Source: Parabacteroides sp. An277 (lineage in GTDB: Bacteria > Bacteroidota > Bacteroidia > Bacteroidales > Tannerellaceae). From it: 32,957 bases of DNA. Each line of letters starts with the position of its first letter. Position 1 is the stretch's first letter. The DNA is taken from positions 1 through 32,957 of the forward strand of contig NZ_NFJB01000034.1 of NCBI RefSeq assembly GCF_002159645.1, given 5' to 3'. The notes beneath the pieces were generated by a model that was not told where the DNA came from, searched no databases, and worked only from the letters and a program-made list of their open reading frames with translations. This document shows, one piece after another, positions 1 through 8,003 of this stretch. Made by a program: the position numbers and the translations under genes.

Positions 1-96
1 TCTTGTTTTTGAGGTTCTACAAACTTGTTTGTCAATGTTCGTCCGCCTGCGGTCATGCCGCACAGGACAAACGGGGGTGTCCAGAGGGGTGCAACC

Positions 97-167
97 CCAT
101 TGGCTCATTAGGGTGTTTTTAGCATGAGCGAAGCGGTGCGTGAAGAAAACGCCCTAATGAGCTATGG
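97..167. repeat. Long inverted repeat (arms 97-120 and 145-167)
   Basis: The arms contain a perfect 11-bp inverted repeat, GCTCATTAGGG at 103-113 and CCCTAATGAGC at 152-162, with similar flanks on both sides (CCAT and GTTTT against AAAAC and ATGG). The arms total about 23 bp with few mismatches around a 24-38 nt loop. It could be a relaxase recognition hairpin or a bidirectional terminator. Confidence 0.55.
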
Positions 168-264
168 CTTTTTGTTTCCCAAAAGCCTGCGGTGGTGTCA
201 GCGGCGATGTTGGCGGACATTGGTTGCTTTTTCTTTTCGCCAGCGACATCGGCTTTCCCTTGTC

Positions 265-292
265 GGTCGGCAGGACGGAAGTCCGTCCGACC
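265..292. repeat. GC-rich hairpin
   Basis: GGTCGG (265-270) pairs with CCGACC (287-292), enclosing a second inverted repeat GGAC/GTCC (273-276 and 281-284). It lies in the non-coding end of the element. Its function is unknown; it could be part of a transfer origin. Confidence 0.5.
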
Positions 293-408
293 AGCCTACG
301 GATGGCGATATTCACCTTTGTTGCTTTCCCGGCGGACTTGATGAGGGGTGAAAATCCGATGAATTGATGATTGGATAGTCTAATATACTGACAACTAACG
401 CAATAACC

Positions 409-567
409 TTTCATCAGCGTTTCATCAAACCGCTCGCCAAAAGAAAAGTGATGTGTGAGGCTGCATCCGCTTTCTCTTTTCATCAGCCAAATACTTTTGT
501 TGAGGGTTTGATGAGCATGTAAGTCGCTGTTATTTTTATGTTTACATATACTTTCATCATTTCATCA
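409..567 (+). repeat. Cluster of five TTTCATCA octamers
   Basis: Exact copies start at 409, 420, 478, 552 and 560. The first two are 11 bp apart and the last two are 8 bp apart. They sit just past the stop codon of the primase-helicase gene (573). Reverse-oriented TGATGA cores also occur nearby, around 339-370 and 508. They may be binding sites for an element-encoded protein, or simple low-complexity sequence. Confidence 0.4.
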
Positions 568-572
568 AAATA

Positions 573-1766
573 TCAGAGTGTTTCCAACTGCACTTTGCTT
601 ACCGTATAGTAGCGTCCAATCCGTCTGACAGGTGAATAGTGACATTCGTGGTTGTAATCGTATTGGTAGGTGGTGTAAGAAAGCGAATTAGATACAGGAG
701 CCAGCTTCCAACACTCCTGCACCACTTTCCGAACCTGCGACTTCTCCACCTTGACTTGCGAGCAGACAAGCAACGGGATAATGTCATTGAGGCAAAAAGA
801 AACAGAACTGACACCCGTGCTTGCCATGATGTCGAGCAGCAGTTCCGCCATCTCTATCTCCAAACGGTTGCGGTTGCTTCGGATAATCTTCCGCAAGGCA
901 TCTGTTTCCAGCTGCTTCGGGTTGAACCACATGCGGCTTTCTTTCTCGGTGGAGAGTTGCCTGTGTTGCAGGAAATGGAGAAAAGCTGGGATTTCCGCTT
1001 TCAGCTTTTGCAGGAAGTCTGTATCGTCATTCTTGAGCGGCACAATTTTCCGCACCCAATAGCGTGTCTCGCCAATGTCAATGATGACGGGCAGATGCTC
1101 GTTGTTGGAACACAACACGAACTTTGCGAAGAAGCCTATCTCGTCACGGTCTTTTCCTTTCGCCTCTACCTTGTAGGAAAGCGTGGTACTGAGATTCTTC
1201 AAACGCTCGCTGTCCTCACGGCGGTTGAGCAATACCTCGTCCACCATGATGAGCAGCTTGCCAGCCCAGTCGGAATTGAACTGGCTGCGGAAGTCCTCGT
1301 TGGTATTGAACGTCACGTTGTTTTGGAATACGGCTTTCAGGAAGTTCAGGAACGTACTTTTGCCCGTATTCCGTTCTTCGGACACGAGCAGGAGGATGGG
1401 GAGTTTCTGAACGGGATAGAGGTAGAGCAGCTGCAAGTAGTCCATGCCCAACTCGTACTGTTCGCCGAAGATGTGTTCCACCAACGAGCGGATGCAGGGA
1501 AAGTCGCCCTCCTGCGGCTGGTGGTTTATCGGCTCGTAGAGGTTGAGGAACTTGCCGACAACGGGCTGGTAGCCCACATGGTCGGGTACGGTGCAGAAGC
1601 CGTCATACTTCGGGACACTTGCCATGTAATCCTTGCCGTAGTCCTGCCGCAGGGTCTCGGAGTTCCATGCGATGCGCTTTCTCACATAGCCGCCGTCAAT
1701 GCGGGGCTGGTCCACAATCTTGTAAAGCGTTGTGCCTACTCGGATGAATGTTTCTTTCTTTTCCAT
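573..1766 (-). CDS. Primase-helicase family protein (SF3-type ATPase)
   Basis: A 397-residue ATPase of the phage/plasmid primase-helicase type (DUF5906/P4-like). Visible motifs are a Walker A loop with TGKST at residues 134-138, a Walker B strand LLIMVDE at 171-177 and a motif-C-like strand ending SNN at 220-222, in the order expected for superfamily 3 helicases. No clear N-terminal primase active site can be read, so it may act mainly as the replicative helicase or loader of the excised element. It follows the RhuM-like gene on the same strand after about 295 bp. A TATATTTG box lies only four bases upstream of the ATG, so the message may be leaderless. NBU-type elements carry a primase gene (prm) at this position; equivalence to it is inferred. 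Confidence 0.85.
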   Translation of the reverse strand: MEKKETFIRVGTTLYKIVDQPRIDGGYVRKRIAWNSETLRQDYGKDYMASVPKYDGFCTVPDHVGYQPVVGKFLNLYEPINHQPQEGDFPCIRSLVEHIFGEQYELGMDYLQLLYLYPVQKLPILLLVSEERNTGKSTFLNFLKAVFQNNVTFNTNEDFRSQFNSDWAGKLLIMVDEVLLNRREDSERLKNLSTTLSYKVEAKGKDRDEIGFFAKFVLCSNNEHLPVIIDIGETRYWVRKIVPLKNDDTDFLQKLKAEIPAFLHFLQHRQLSTEKESRMWFNPKQLETDALRKIIRSNRNRLEIEMAELLLDIMASTGVSSVSFCLNDIIPLLVCSQVKVEKSQVRKVVQECWKLAPVSNSLSYTTYQYDYNHECHYSPVRRIGRYYTVSKVQLETL

Positions 1767-1770
1767 GTTT

Positions 1771-1807
1771 CAAATATAGGTTTTAGTGCCGCCGACACCC
1801 TGTCGGC
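1771..1807 (-). promoter_or_regulatory. Promoter and candidate operator of the primase-helicase gene
   Basis: On the minus strand TATATTTG (1778 to 1771) matches the Bacteroidetes -7 consensus TAnnTTTG. Just upstream is a perfect inverted repeat GCCGACA-CCC-TGTCGGC (1791-1807), overlapping the place where a -33 contact would fall. This is the expected geometry for a repressor site. No clear -33 TTTG was seen. Confidence 0.45.
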
Positions 1808-2061
1808 AGGCGGATTAAACATGGCTGCAAAGCTACGGCATGACGGTTAAAACCTTGATACGTAAAACTATGCAGAACGGCGCAAAAGAAACCGACAAAC
1901 AAGAAAATGCAGCGAAACGGGCAATGCCAGCCATCAAAAGGTGAAAAGAAAAAGCCCGAAGAAGCAAAACTGCACTTCTTCGGACTGATATGATAGTGGT
2001 ATGGATGTGTAACCACACGGGCGTATTGACGAATGGATATATTGACGAATAATCGCACCCA
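1808..2061. other. Spacer between the RhuM-like and primase genes, with tiny ORFs
   Basis: No gene of normal size is supported. Two small plus-strand frames exist: 1840-1944 (34 residues, rich in Lys, Ala and Gln) and 1907-1993 (28 residues, ending in KLHFFGLI). The minus-strand frame at 1783-2058 is Cys- and Phe-rich and looks non-coding. NBU-type elements carry small orfs with excision roles between int and the primase, so a short peptide here is possible but unproven. Confidence 0.3.
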
Positions 2062-2433
2062 TTAACATTTACATGGCTGTCTGTCGCTTAACGAAAGCCA
2101 CAGCATTTGTCTGTCTTTTCGCAAGCACATCCTTTCCAAAAGGGCATTGCGCACCCTTGCGGCATTGGGTGTGTTGATATGGAAGGCAAGTGCAACGACC
2201 ATTGGCAGGGCATACGCTTCCGCATAATAGCCATTAGGCAGCCTGATACGCGTTTCCACCTCGCAAGATTTCAACACTCCGCTCTTATACACGGATCGGA
2301 CGGTGGCACGGAGTGTAGGAACGATTACATTGAAAAGTTCCACCAGTTCCATTTCGCTCATCCATACGCTGGCGGCATCGGACGGTACAGCAACCCTGCC
2401 GTACTCGTCCATCGTGATTGTTGTCCGTTTCAT
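2062..2433 (-). CDS. RhuM-like small protein of the element
   Basis: A 123-residue soluble protein. Residues 24-110 (MSEMELVELFNV, then VRSVYKSGVL, then a central hydrophobic stretch VVALAFHIN and a basic end) resemble the N-terminal DNA-binding-like part of RhuM/virulence-protein family members, where a WLTQxQMAELF-type helix is followed by a YRLP-like motif. It is far shorter than full RhuM proteins (over 300 residues). It starts 11 bases downstream of the integrase stop on the same strand and is probably cotranscribed, so a role in excision control or element regulation is plausible. The family assignment is weak. Confidence 0.6.
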   Translation of the reverse strand: MKRTTITMDEYGRVAVPSDAASVWMSEMELVELFNVIVPTLRATVRSVYKSGVLKSCEVETRIRLPNGYYAEAYALPMVVALAFHINTPNAARVRNALLERMCLRKDRQMLWLSLSDRQPCKC

Positions 2434-2444
2434 ACCCTGTGCGT

Positions 2445-3653
2445 TTATATGGCGAAACGTCCGCTTACCTTGCTCTCGAAATCGGATATGTCGTTTTCAA
2501 GTTTTTTGTTCGTCACTTTCGCGTAAATTTGCGTGGTGGTGATATTGGTATGTCCTAAAATCTTGCTCACGCTCTCTATCGGCATACCGTAATTCAATGC
2601 CAAAACAGCGAATGAATGGCGGCTCAGATGGAATGAAACCGTCTTTTCTATACCGCATCTTTTAGCTATTTTCTTGATGCGCTTGTTCACCATGTCAAGC
2701 GAGCCGATATTGAACAGCCGCTTGTCAGTCCTGAACGCTTCATGCCGCTTGATAATCTGCATCGGGATGTCCATCAACTTGATTTGGAACGGTACGCCCG
2801 TCTTTTGGCGTTTCGACACAATCCACGATGCACTATTCATTTCAATGATGTTGTCGGTGGTCAGGTTCTTGATGTCCGTGAACGAGATTCCCGTCCAACA
2901 ACCGAACAGGAACAGGTCTCTTGCCAATGCAAAGTTGGGATTGTCCAGCTTGATTGCACTCAACGCCTGAATTTCATCCTCCGTGAGAAAGCCACGCTCC
3001 TTGTGGTCAGGGTCAAGATGGTACATCGCAAACGGGTTTCTCGCTATCTTCCCGTTATAGTGGGCTGCGGTGACGATGTGTTTCAACGGTATGGAGTATA
3101 CACACACGGATGATTGTTCCAGCCCGACTTCGTTGCGCAGGTACAGGCAGTAGTCACGGATGAAGTCCTCGGTCAGTTCGTTCATCGCTATGTCCGTCCG
3201 CTTGTATTTCTTCTTGATAAACTCCGCAACATATCTCCTGACAATGACATATTTCAGATATGTGCGTTTGGAACGGTCTTTGCCCACCCGTTTGGCGAAT
3301 GCCTCGTTCTCCTTATCAAAGGCACGCAACAATGTTTCATACTCCGTGCCTACACCTTGATAGGCATTGCGTACCATTTCTGCCGTGACAAACGCCTCAC
3401 GGTCGGAAAGCCGCTGGTAGTGCTTCGTTATCTGCGCCTTGATGTTGTCAAGGGCATAATTGACCGCCACCGCCTCTCGGCTCTTGCCTTTCGCCCTGTT
3501 GCCTTTGGCATCCCAAAGTTCTTTTGAGATGCTCTGTTTGCAACTGAACTGTGCGATAGTCCCGTTGATTGTAACCCGTCCCATGATGGGGACAATTCCG
3601 TTCTTCTCTTTGCTTCCGTTTACATAAAAAACGGTCTTGAATGTACTCCTCAT
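2445..3653 (-). CDS. int: Tyrosine recombinase/integrase, IntDOT-like
   Basis: A 402-residue site-specific integrase. An N-terminal arm-binding region (about 1-110) and SAM-like core-binding domain (about 115-205) precede the catalytic domain. The usual first catalytic Arg in the TGLR motif is replaced: the sequence reads GCWTGISFTDI with Ser257 at that position. The other residues are present: Lys281 or Lys284, the HxxRH box (His342, Arg345, His346), His368 in LGHTN and the nucleophile Tyr377 in QIYAKV. Loss of the first Arg, with Ser in its place, is a known trait of the CTnDOT integrase and relatives. The gene reads away from the nearby junction with the GH3 gene, and its promoter faces the attachment region. 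Confidence 0.93.
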   Translation of the reverse strand: MRSTFKTVFYVNGSKEKNGIVPIMGRVTINGTIAQFSCKQSISKELWDAKGNRAKGKSREAVAVNYALDNIKAQITKHYQRLSDREAFVTAEMVRNAYQGVGTEYETLLRAFDKENEAFAKRVGKDRSKRTYLKYVIVRRYVAEFIKKKYKRTDIAMNELTEDFIRDYCLYLRNEVGLEQSSVCVYSIPLKHIVTAAHYNGKIARNPFAMYHLDPDHKERGFLTEDEIQALSAIKLDNPNFALARDLFLFGCWTGISFTDIKNLTTDNIIEMNSASWIVSKRQKTGVPFQIKLMDIPMQIIKRHEAFRTDKRLFNIGSLDMVNKRIKKIAKRCGIEKTVSFHLSRHSFAVLALNYGMPIESVSKILGHTNITTTQIYAKVTNKKLENDISDFESKVSGRFAI

Positions 3654-3675
3654 AATCCTTGCTTTTTGTTTGGTG

Positions 3676-3683
3676 CAAAATTA
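3676..3683 (-). promoter_or_regulatory. Integrase promoter -7 box
   Basis: Read on the minus strand, TAATTTTG lies 23 bases before the integrase ATG and matches TAnnTTTG. A -33 element is not obvious. Being next to the element end, integrase expression may change on excision. Confidence 0.45.
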
Positions 3684-3913
3684 GTTTACGGGAGTTGTAA
3701 AGGCAGAATGTAAACCTACGCAGAACGCAGAAATAGAGACCGTTAGTGTTAAATGTGCATCAGGTGTCGGGTAATGATTTGGAAGTGCATCTATTTCTGC
3801 AATCTGCCTAAATCCGTTTTCCCGACCTTATGCCAATTTGTTCCATCCGAAGCCAAACTCTCTGACTGTCAGCGAGAATGCTCAAATTTGCTTTATTCTG
3901 CGTTTTATCCTAT
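3684..3913. other. Element end and attachment (att) region
   Basis: No gene is supported here. The stretch should contain integrase arm and core sites and the crossover into the GH3 gene. TCAAATTTGC (3882-3891) keeps the TTTGC end of the CTnDOT-type target consensus GTAnnTTTGC and sits where the GH3 frame starts to lose family similarity. The precise core is a guess. Confidence 0.4.
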
Positions 3914-5887
3914 TATTTTGTCGAAGAAACACGCCTTGGTATCCCTGCTGACATGACAAACGAAGGCATACGTGGATTGAAACACGAAAAGTCTACATTC
4001 TTCCCCGCACAAATCGGACAAGGTAGCACATGGGACAAAGAGCTGGTACGCCGCATCGGGGAAATTACCGGGAAGGAGGCACGTGCACTGGGTTATACCA
4101 ATATCTATTCTCCTATATTGGATTTGGCACGCGACCCTCGCTGGGGACGTACAGTCGAAACTTATGGGGAAGACCCTTACCTTGTGGGAGAATTAGGTCG
4201 ACAACAAGTGACAGGACTTCAGCGCGAACGGGTTGTTTCCACACCCAAGCATTTCACTATATATGGAGTTCCAGCCGGCGGACGCGATGGTTATGCACGA
4301 ACCGACCCGCATGCGACACCGCAAGAGGTACACGAACTGCATTTGGAACCTTTCCGCATCGCCTTTCAAGAGGCAGGCGCGTTGGGCACAATGGTCTCGA
4401 TGAACGATTACAATGGAATACCAATGAGCTCCAGCTCCTATTTTCTGACCGAATTGATGCGTAAGCAATGGGGATTTAAAGGATATATTGTTTCTGATAG
4501 TTGGGGAAACGACCAGAATCAAATTCTCTATCATGTAGCCGGAAGCCCAGAAGAATCGATTGCACAGGAAATCAACGCCGGCACGAATATCCGCACTTAC
4601 TTTGAATTACCGGAAGATTTCTTAATCCCTTTGCGTAAGGCCGTGAAACAAGGACTGATTTCAGAAGAGACGTTGAATCAGCGCGTGCGCGAGGTTTTAT
4701 ATGTGAAATTCTGGCTCGGTCTCTTCGATGAACCTTGTACGAAAGATACGAAGGCGGCAAACCAGATTGTAAATAACGATGAACATCGGGCAGTAGCGTT
4801 GCAGGCCGCGCGCGAATCCATTGTGTTGTTAAAGAACGACGGTATCCTGCCATTGAAAAAAGATTCTGTGAAATGTGTAGCCGTAATCGGACCTTTAGCC
4901 GATGATGCCCAATCACTCATGTGTCGTTATGGTTCACATAATCCGCATGTAATAACTGGTTTAGAAGGAATAAAAAACTTAGTAGGCAAAAACACGGAAA
5001 TTACGTATGTGAAAGGATGCAATGTCCGCGATAAACATTTCCCTGAAAGCGATATCATGTATTTTGAACTGAGCGAAAAGGAGAAAAAAGGTATTCAAGA
5101 AGCAGTTATGGCAGCCAAACAAGCCGATGTAGCCATTGTATACGTGGGTGACGATACGCGTACAATCGGTGAATCACGCAGCCGTGTCTCACTGGATTTG
5201 CCAGGTCATCAGAAGGAACTGGTACGTGCCGTACAAGCAACAGGTACACCGACTATCTTAGTGATGTTCAACGGGCGTCCCATGACGATTAATTGGGAAG
5301 ACAAGCATCTGCCCGCCATTATCGAAGCGTGGTATCCAGGTGAATATTCCGGACAGGCCGTGGCGGAAGTTCTCTTCGGAGAAACAAATCCCAGTGGGAA
5401 GCTCCCCGTGACTTTCTCGAAGTCTGTGGGGCAAATTCCTTGGGCATTTCCCTTTAAACCCGGTTCAACAGGACGAGGCTTTGCGCGTGTCTCTGGTGAG
5501 CTTTATCCTTTCGGATATGGATTAAGCTATACATCCTTCGAATTTAGCGATTTGCACATATCCAGCACAGAAATTGCCGACGGAGACACATTAACCGTTA
5601 CTTGCAAGGTAAAGAATACAGGCGACCGTGCCGGCGACGAGGTAGCACAACTCTACCTCAACGACGAAGTCTCCTCTATTTCCCGATACGAAAAGGAACT
5701 GTGCGGATTTGAACGCGTATCTTTACAACCGGGAGAGGAAAAAACGGTAACGTTCCGCGTCAACCGCCGCGCTTACGGAATGTACAACGCATACAACCAG
5801 TTCGTAGTCGAACCTGGTAAGTTTTATCTTTTTGTGGGTAATTCATCACAATCAACACCTTTAAAAACAGAATTCTATGTTAAGTAA
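3878..5887 (+). pseudogene. GH3 beta-glycosidase, 5' part removed by element insertion
   Basis: The 3' part of a glycoside hydrolase family 3 exo-enzyme (beta-glucosidase/xylosidase class). From residue 12 (YFVEETRLGIP) the frame matches the GH3 barrel: RDPRWGR at 85-91, KHF at 124-126, and nucleophile Asp207 in IVSDSWG. The GH3 C-terminal sandwich follows (about 310-545), then a fibronectin-III-like domain (about 565-640). Missing are the signal peptide and the first barrel strands, roughly 90-130 residues by comparison with 750-780-residue relatives. The first 10-11 residues come from the junction and are unlike GH3; an in-frame TGA lies at 3863-3865. The barrel cannot fold normally, so the product is probably inactive. 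The 5' half should lie beyond the far end of the element. Confidence 0.85.
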
Positions 5888-6323
5888 ATTCTTCATTACA
5901 ACCTGTTTGTCATTCATCGCGCTGCTCTCAGGGACAGCACAAGAATGGCTGGGCAAATCAAAAACGGAAATCCGCACAGGCATTACGGGAAAAGGCGTTG
6001 GCGCCGAAGTACTATCGGAAACCGATTCCACACTAGCATTAAGCTGCGAAGAAGAAGATGAACGATGTCGGAAATTTGATGTCTATTACGAGTTCTCGTT
6101 CAAGGACGAAACCTGTACTTCCTATCAACGCATTTTTCCTCTCCATAGTTATTGGGCGATTACTTTGCAAGACCAAATCACATTGGACGAAGGCGAAGGT
6201 TCGGGCGAAGAGTTGGACATCGATGGCGAATCGCTTCAAACTGATTACCTTTTTGAAGATTACACACTTCACCTTTCTATCCAAGACGGGAAGTTAATCG
6301 CCAGTTTCCAGCTGAAAAAGTAA
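5877..6323 (+). CDS. Secreted hypothetical protein
   Basis: A 148-residue protein of unknown function. Residues 1-21 form a typical signal peptide (short basic start, hydrophobic LSFIALLSG, cleavage near TAQ-EW), so the mature product is periplasmic or surface-exposed. The mature part is acidic, has beta-strand character, and contains two close Cys (about 56 and 63). The ATG lies inside the last codons of the GH3 gene (overlap of 11 bases), which points to translational coupling and a shared operon. With the GH3 5' end lost, its expression may now depend on transcription from the element end. Confidence 0.7.
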   Translation: MLSKFFITTCLSFIALLSGTAQEWLGKSKTEIRTGITGKGVGAEVLSETDSTLALSCEEEDERCRKFDVYYEFSFKDETCTSYQRIFPLHSYWAITLQDQITLDEGEGSGEELDIDGESLQTDYLFEDYTLHLSIQDGKLIASFQLKK

Positions 6324-6332
6324 CCGGAAAAT

Positions 6333-6367
6333 GCTCCAGCGGATTTTTCTCACGCTGGAGCGTTTTT
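6333..6367 (+). terminator. Rho-independent terminator after the GH3 unit
   Basis: GCTCCAGC (6333-6340) pairs with GCTGGAGC (6354-6361) and is followed by GTTTTT. It lies directly after the stop codon of the small secreted protein. Confidence 0.85.
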
Positions 6368-6430
6368 ACAAAAAAATTTGAGCTGCATCGAAAAATACGC
6401 CAGATAATACGAGAGAATAGGCTTTTTTCG

Positions 6431-6438
6431 TACCTTTG
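6431..6438 (+). promoter_or_regulatory. -7 promoter box of purF
   Basis: TACCTTTG matches TAnnTTTG and lies 31 bases before the ATG. No good -33 TTTG is present at the usual distance. Confidence 0.5.
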
Positions 6439-6469
6439 CCCCCATATTTTCTAAAACAAGCATAAACAC

Positions 6470-7876
6470 ATGGGTGGTTTTTTTGGTACGATATCAAAAT
6501 CGGCTTGTGCTACAGACTTGTTCTATGGCACAGATTATAATTCACATTTAGGAACTCGCCGCGGTGGTATGGCTACCTACGATAAGGAGGCGGGATTCAT
6601 GCGTTCAATCCATAATCTTGAAAATTCTTACTTTCGAACTAAATTCGAAGCTTCGTTGGCCAAGTTTGTGGGAAATGCAGGCATCGGTATCATCAGCGAT
6701 ACGGATGCGCAACCGATTGTCATCAACTCGCATTTAGGTAAGTTTGCGATTGTAACGGTGGCAAAAATCAATAATATTGACGAACTGGAAAAAGAGCTCC
6801 TTGCGGCCAACATGCACTTCTCTGAACTAAGCTCCGGGAAGACAAACCAGACGGAACTCGTTGCTTTGTTAATTACACAAGGAAAAGATTTTGTAGAGGG
6901 CATCGAAAACGTGTACAACCGCATCAAAGGTTCTTGTTCGATGTTGCTGCTGACGGAAGACGGCATCATCGCCGCACGCGATAAATGGGGACGCACGCCC
7001 ATCGTCATCGGACGGAAAGAGGGCGCGTATGCCGCTACCAGCGAATCGAGCAGCTTGCCCAATCTGGATTATGAAATAGACCGTTACGTAGGTCCGGGCG
7101 AAATCCTTCGTCTGCGAGCCGATAGCATAGAGCAAATGCGCAAACCCAACGAGGGAATGCAGATTTGCTCTTTTTTGTGGGTGTACTACGGATTCCCCGT
7201 CTCTTGTTACGAAGGCAAAAACGTCGAAGAGGTACGTTTCTTGAGCGGATACAAAATGGGGCAAAAAGACGAATCGGAAGTGGATTGCGCTTGCGGCATC
7301 CCGGATTCGGGCGTGGGCATGGCTTTAGGATACGCCGAAGGGAAAGGGGTTCCTTATCACCGCGCGATTGCGAAATACACGCCCACCTGGCCGCGCAGTT
7401 TTACGCCGGCCAATCAGTCGATGCGTTCGCTGGTTGCCAAAATGAAACTCATCCCCAACCGCGCCATGCTCCAGGGCAAACGCATCCTGTTTTGCGACGA
7501 CTCCATCGTGCGCGGCACGCAGCTTCGCGACAATGTAAAGATTCTATACGATTATGGCGCCAAAGAGGTACACATGCGCATTGCCTGTCCGCCGCTGATT
7601 TATGGTTGCCCCTTCATCGGCTTTACTTCCTCGAAGAGCGATTTGGAATTGATTACGCGCCGCATCATCAAAGAGCTGGAAGGCGACGAGAACAAAAACC
7701 TCGACAAATACGCTACCACTGATTCGCCCGAATACCAAAAGATGGTACAAACCATTGCCGAGCGATTTGGCCTCAGCTCTTTGAAGTTTAACACGTTGGA
7801 AACCCTCATCGAAGCCATCGGTTTGCCGAAATGCAAGGTCTGCACACATTGTTTTGACGGCAGCAGCCATTTCTAA
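6470..7876 (+). CDS. purF: PurF-like amidophosphoribosyltransferase lacking the glutaminase Cys
   Basis: A 468-residue class II amidotransferase plus phosphoribosyltransferase homologue, the enzyme type that makes phosphoribosylamine from PRPP in purine synthesis. The PRPP loop is intact (ILFCDDSIVRGTQLRD, 339-354). The four Fe-S ligands known from the Bacillus-type enzyme appear conserved as Cys233, Cys380, Cys458 and Cys461. The N-terminus reads MGGFFGT where the family has a catalytic CGVFG or CGIFG, so the nucleophilic Cys is Gly. The usual HNG(N)L strand is also altered (VTVAKINN, 95-102). An upstream in-frame TAA (6452-6454) and no other start rule out a missed propeptide. It may use free ammonia or have another role. 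The gene stands alone between a terminator on each side. Confidence 0.85.
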   Translation: MGGFFGTISKSACATDLFYGTDYNSHLGTRRGGMATYDKEAGFMRSIHNLENSYFRTKFEASLAKFVGNAGIGIISDTDAQPIVINSHLGKFAIVTVAKINNIDELEKELLAANMHFSELSSGKTNQTELVALLITQGKDFVEGIENVYNRIKGSCSMLLLTEDGIIAARDKWGRTPIVIGRKEGAYAATSESSSLPNLDYEIDRYVGPGEILRLRADSIEQMRKPNEGMQICSFLWVYYGFPVSCYEGKNVEEVRFLSGYKMGQKDESEVDCACGIPDSGVGMALGYAEGKGVPYHRAIAKYTPTWPRSFTPANQSMRSLVAKMKLIPNRAMLQGKRILFCDDSIVRGTQLRDNVKILYDYGAKEVHMRIACPPLIYGCPFIGFTSSKSDLELITRRIIKELEGDENKNLDKYATTDSPEYQKMVQTIAERFGLSSLKFNTLETLIEAIGLPKCKVCTHCFDGSSHF

Positions 7877-7908
7877 CGTCCTGATACCGTTATTTTGACG
7901 ACTTTTCG

Positions 7909-7960
7909 AAGGTCCGAAAACGCGGAATTTACCCTCCGCTGCTTCCGGACCTTCTTTTTT
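7909..7960 (+). terminator. Terminator after purF
   Basis: AAGGTCCG (7909-7916) pairs with CGGACCTT (7946-7953). An inner GCGG/CCGC pair closes the stem further, and CTTTTTT follows. Confidence 0.8.
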
Positions 7961-8003
7961 CACCCGCCTTTCAACGGAATAGAGCTCAAAAAGGCTGCAT
8001 CTG

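Larger units (their letters stand above)
1..572. other. Non-coding hairpin-rich stretch, possible oriT region
   Basis: I see no convincing gene here. The open frames on both strands overlap one another and have no recognisable domain. The stretch holds a long imperfect inverted repeat (97-167), a compact GC-rich hairpin (265-292) and a cluster of TTTCATCA octamers (409-567). In NBU-type elements the region beyond the primase gene carries oriT, followed by the mobilization gene. That is the basis for suggesting a transfer origin, which is inference. Confidence 0.4.
1..3890. mobile_element. One end of an integrative/mobilizable element (partial)
   Basis: The minus-strand order integrase, small RhuM-like protein, SF3 primase-helicase, then a hairpin-rich non-coding stretch is the module order of Bacteroides mobilizable units of the NBU type (int, small orfs, prm, oriT, mob). 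The right boundary is placed by sequence logic. A GH3 glycosidase frame becomes recognisable only from about 3911, and everything to its left is element-like. The left end lies outside the window, so mobilization genes and the other half of the GH3 gene are expected there. The exact attachment core cannot be fixed from one junction; the range 3880-3913 covers the plausible crossover. Confidence 0.7.

Noticed and set aside
154-483. Minus-strand 109-codon open frame in the element end
   Set aside because: It overlaps frames on the other strand, runs through two hairpins, has no domain and no promoter box; more likely an open frame across a structured non-coding region.
639-1850. Long plus-strand open frame of 403 codons
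   Set aside because: It is the antisense shadow of the primase-helicase gene, whose Walker motifs are clear on the minus strand.
3753-3956. Plus-strand 67-codon frame over the element junction
   Set aside because: It is out of frame with the GH3 remnant, has no similarity, and crosses the junction by chance.
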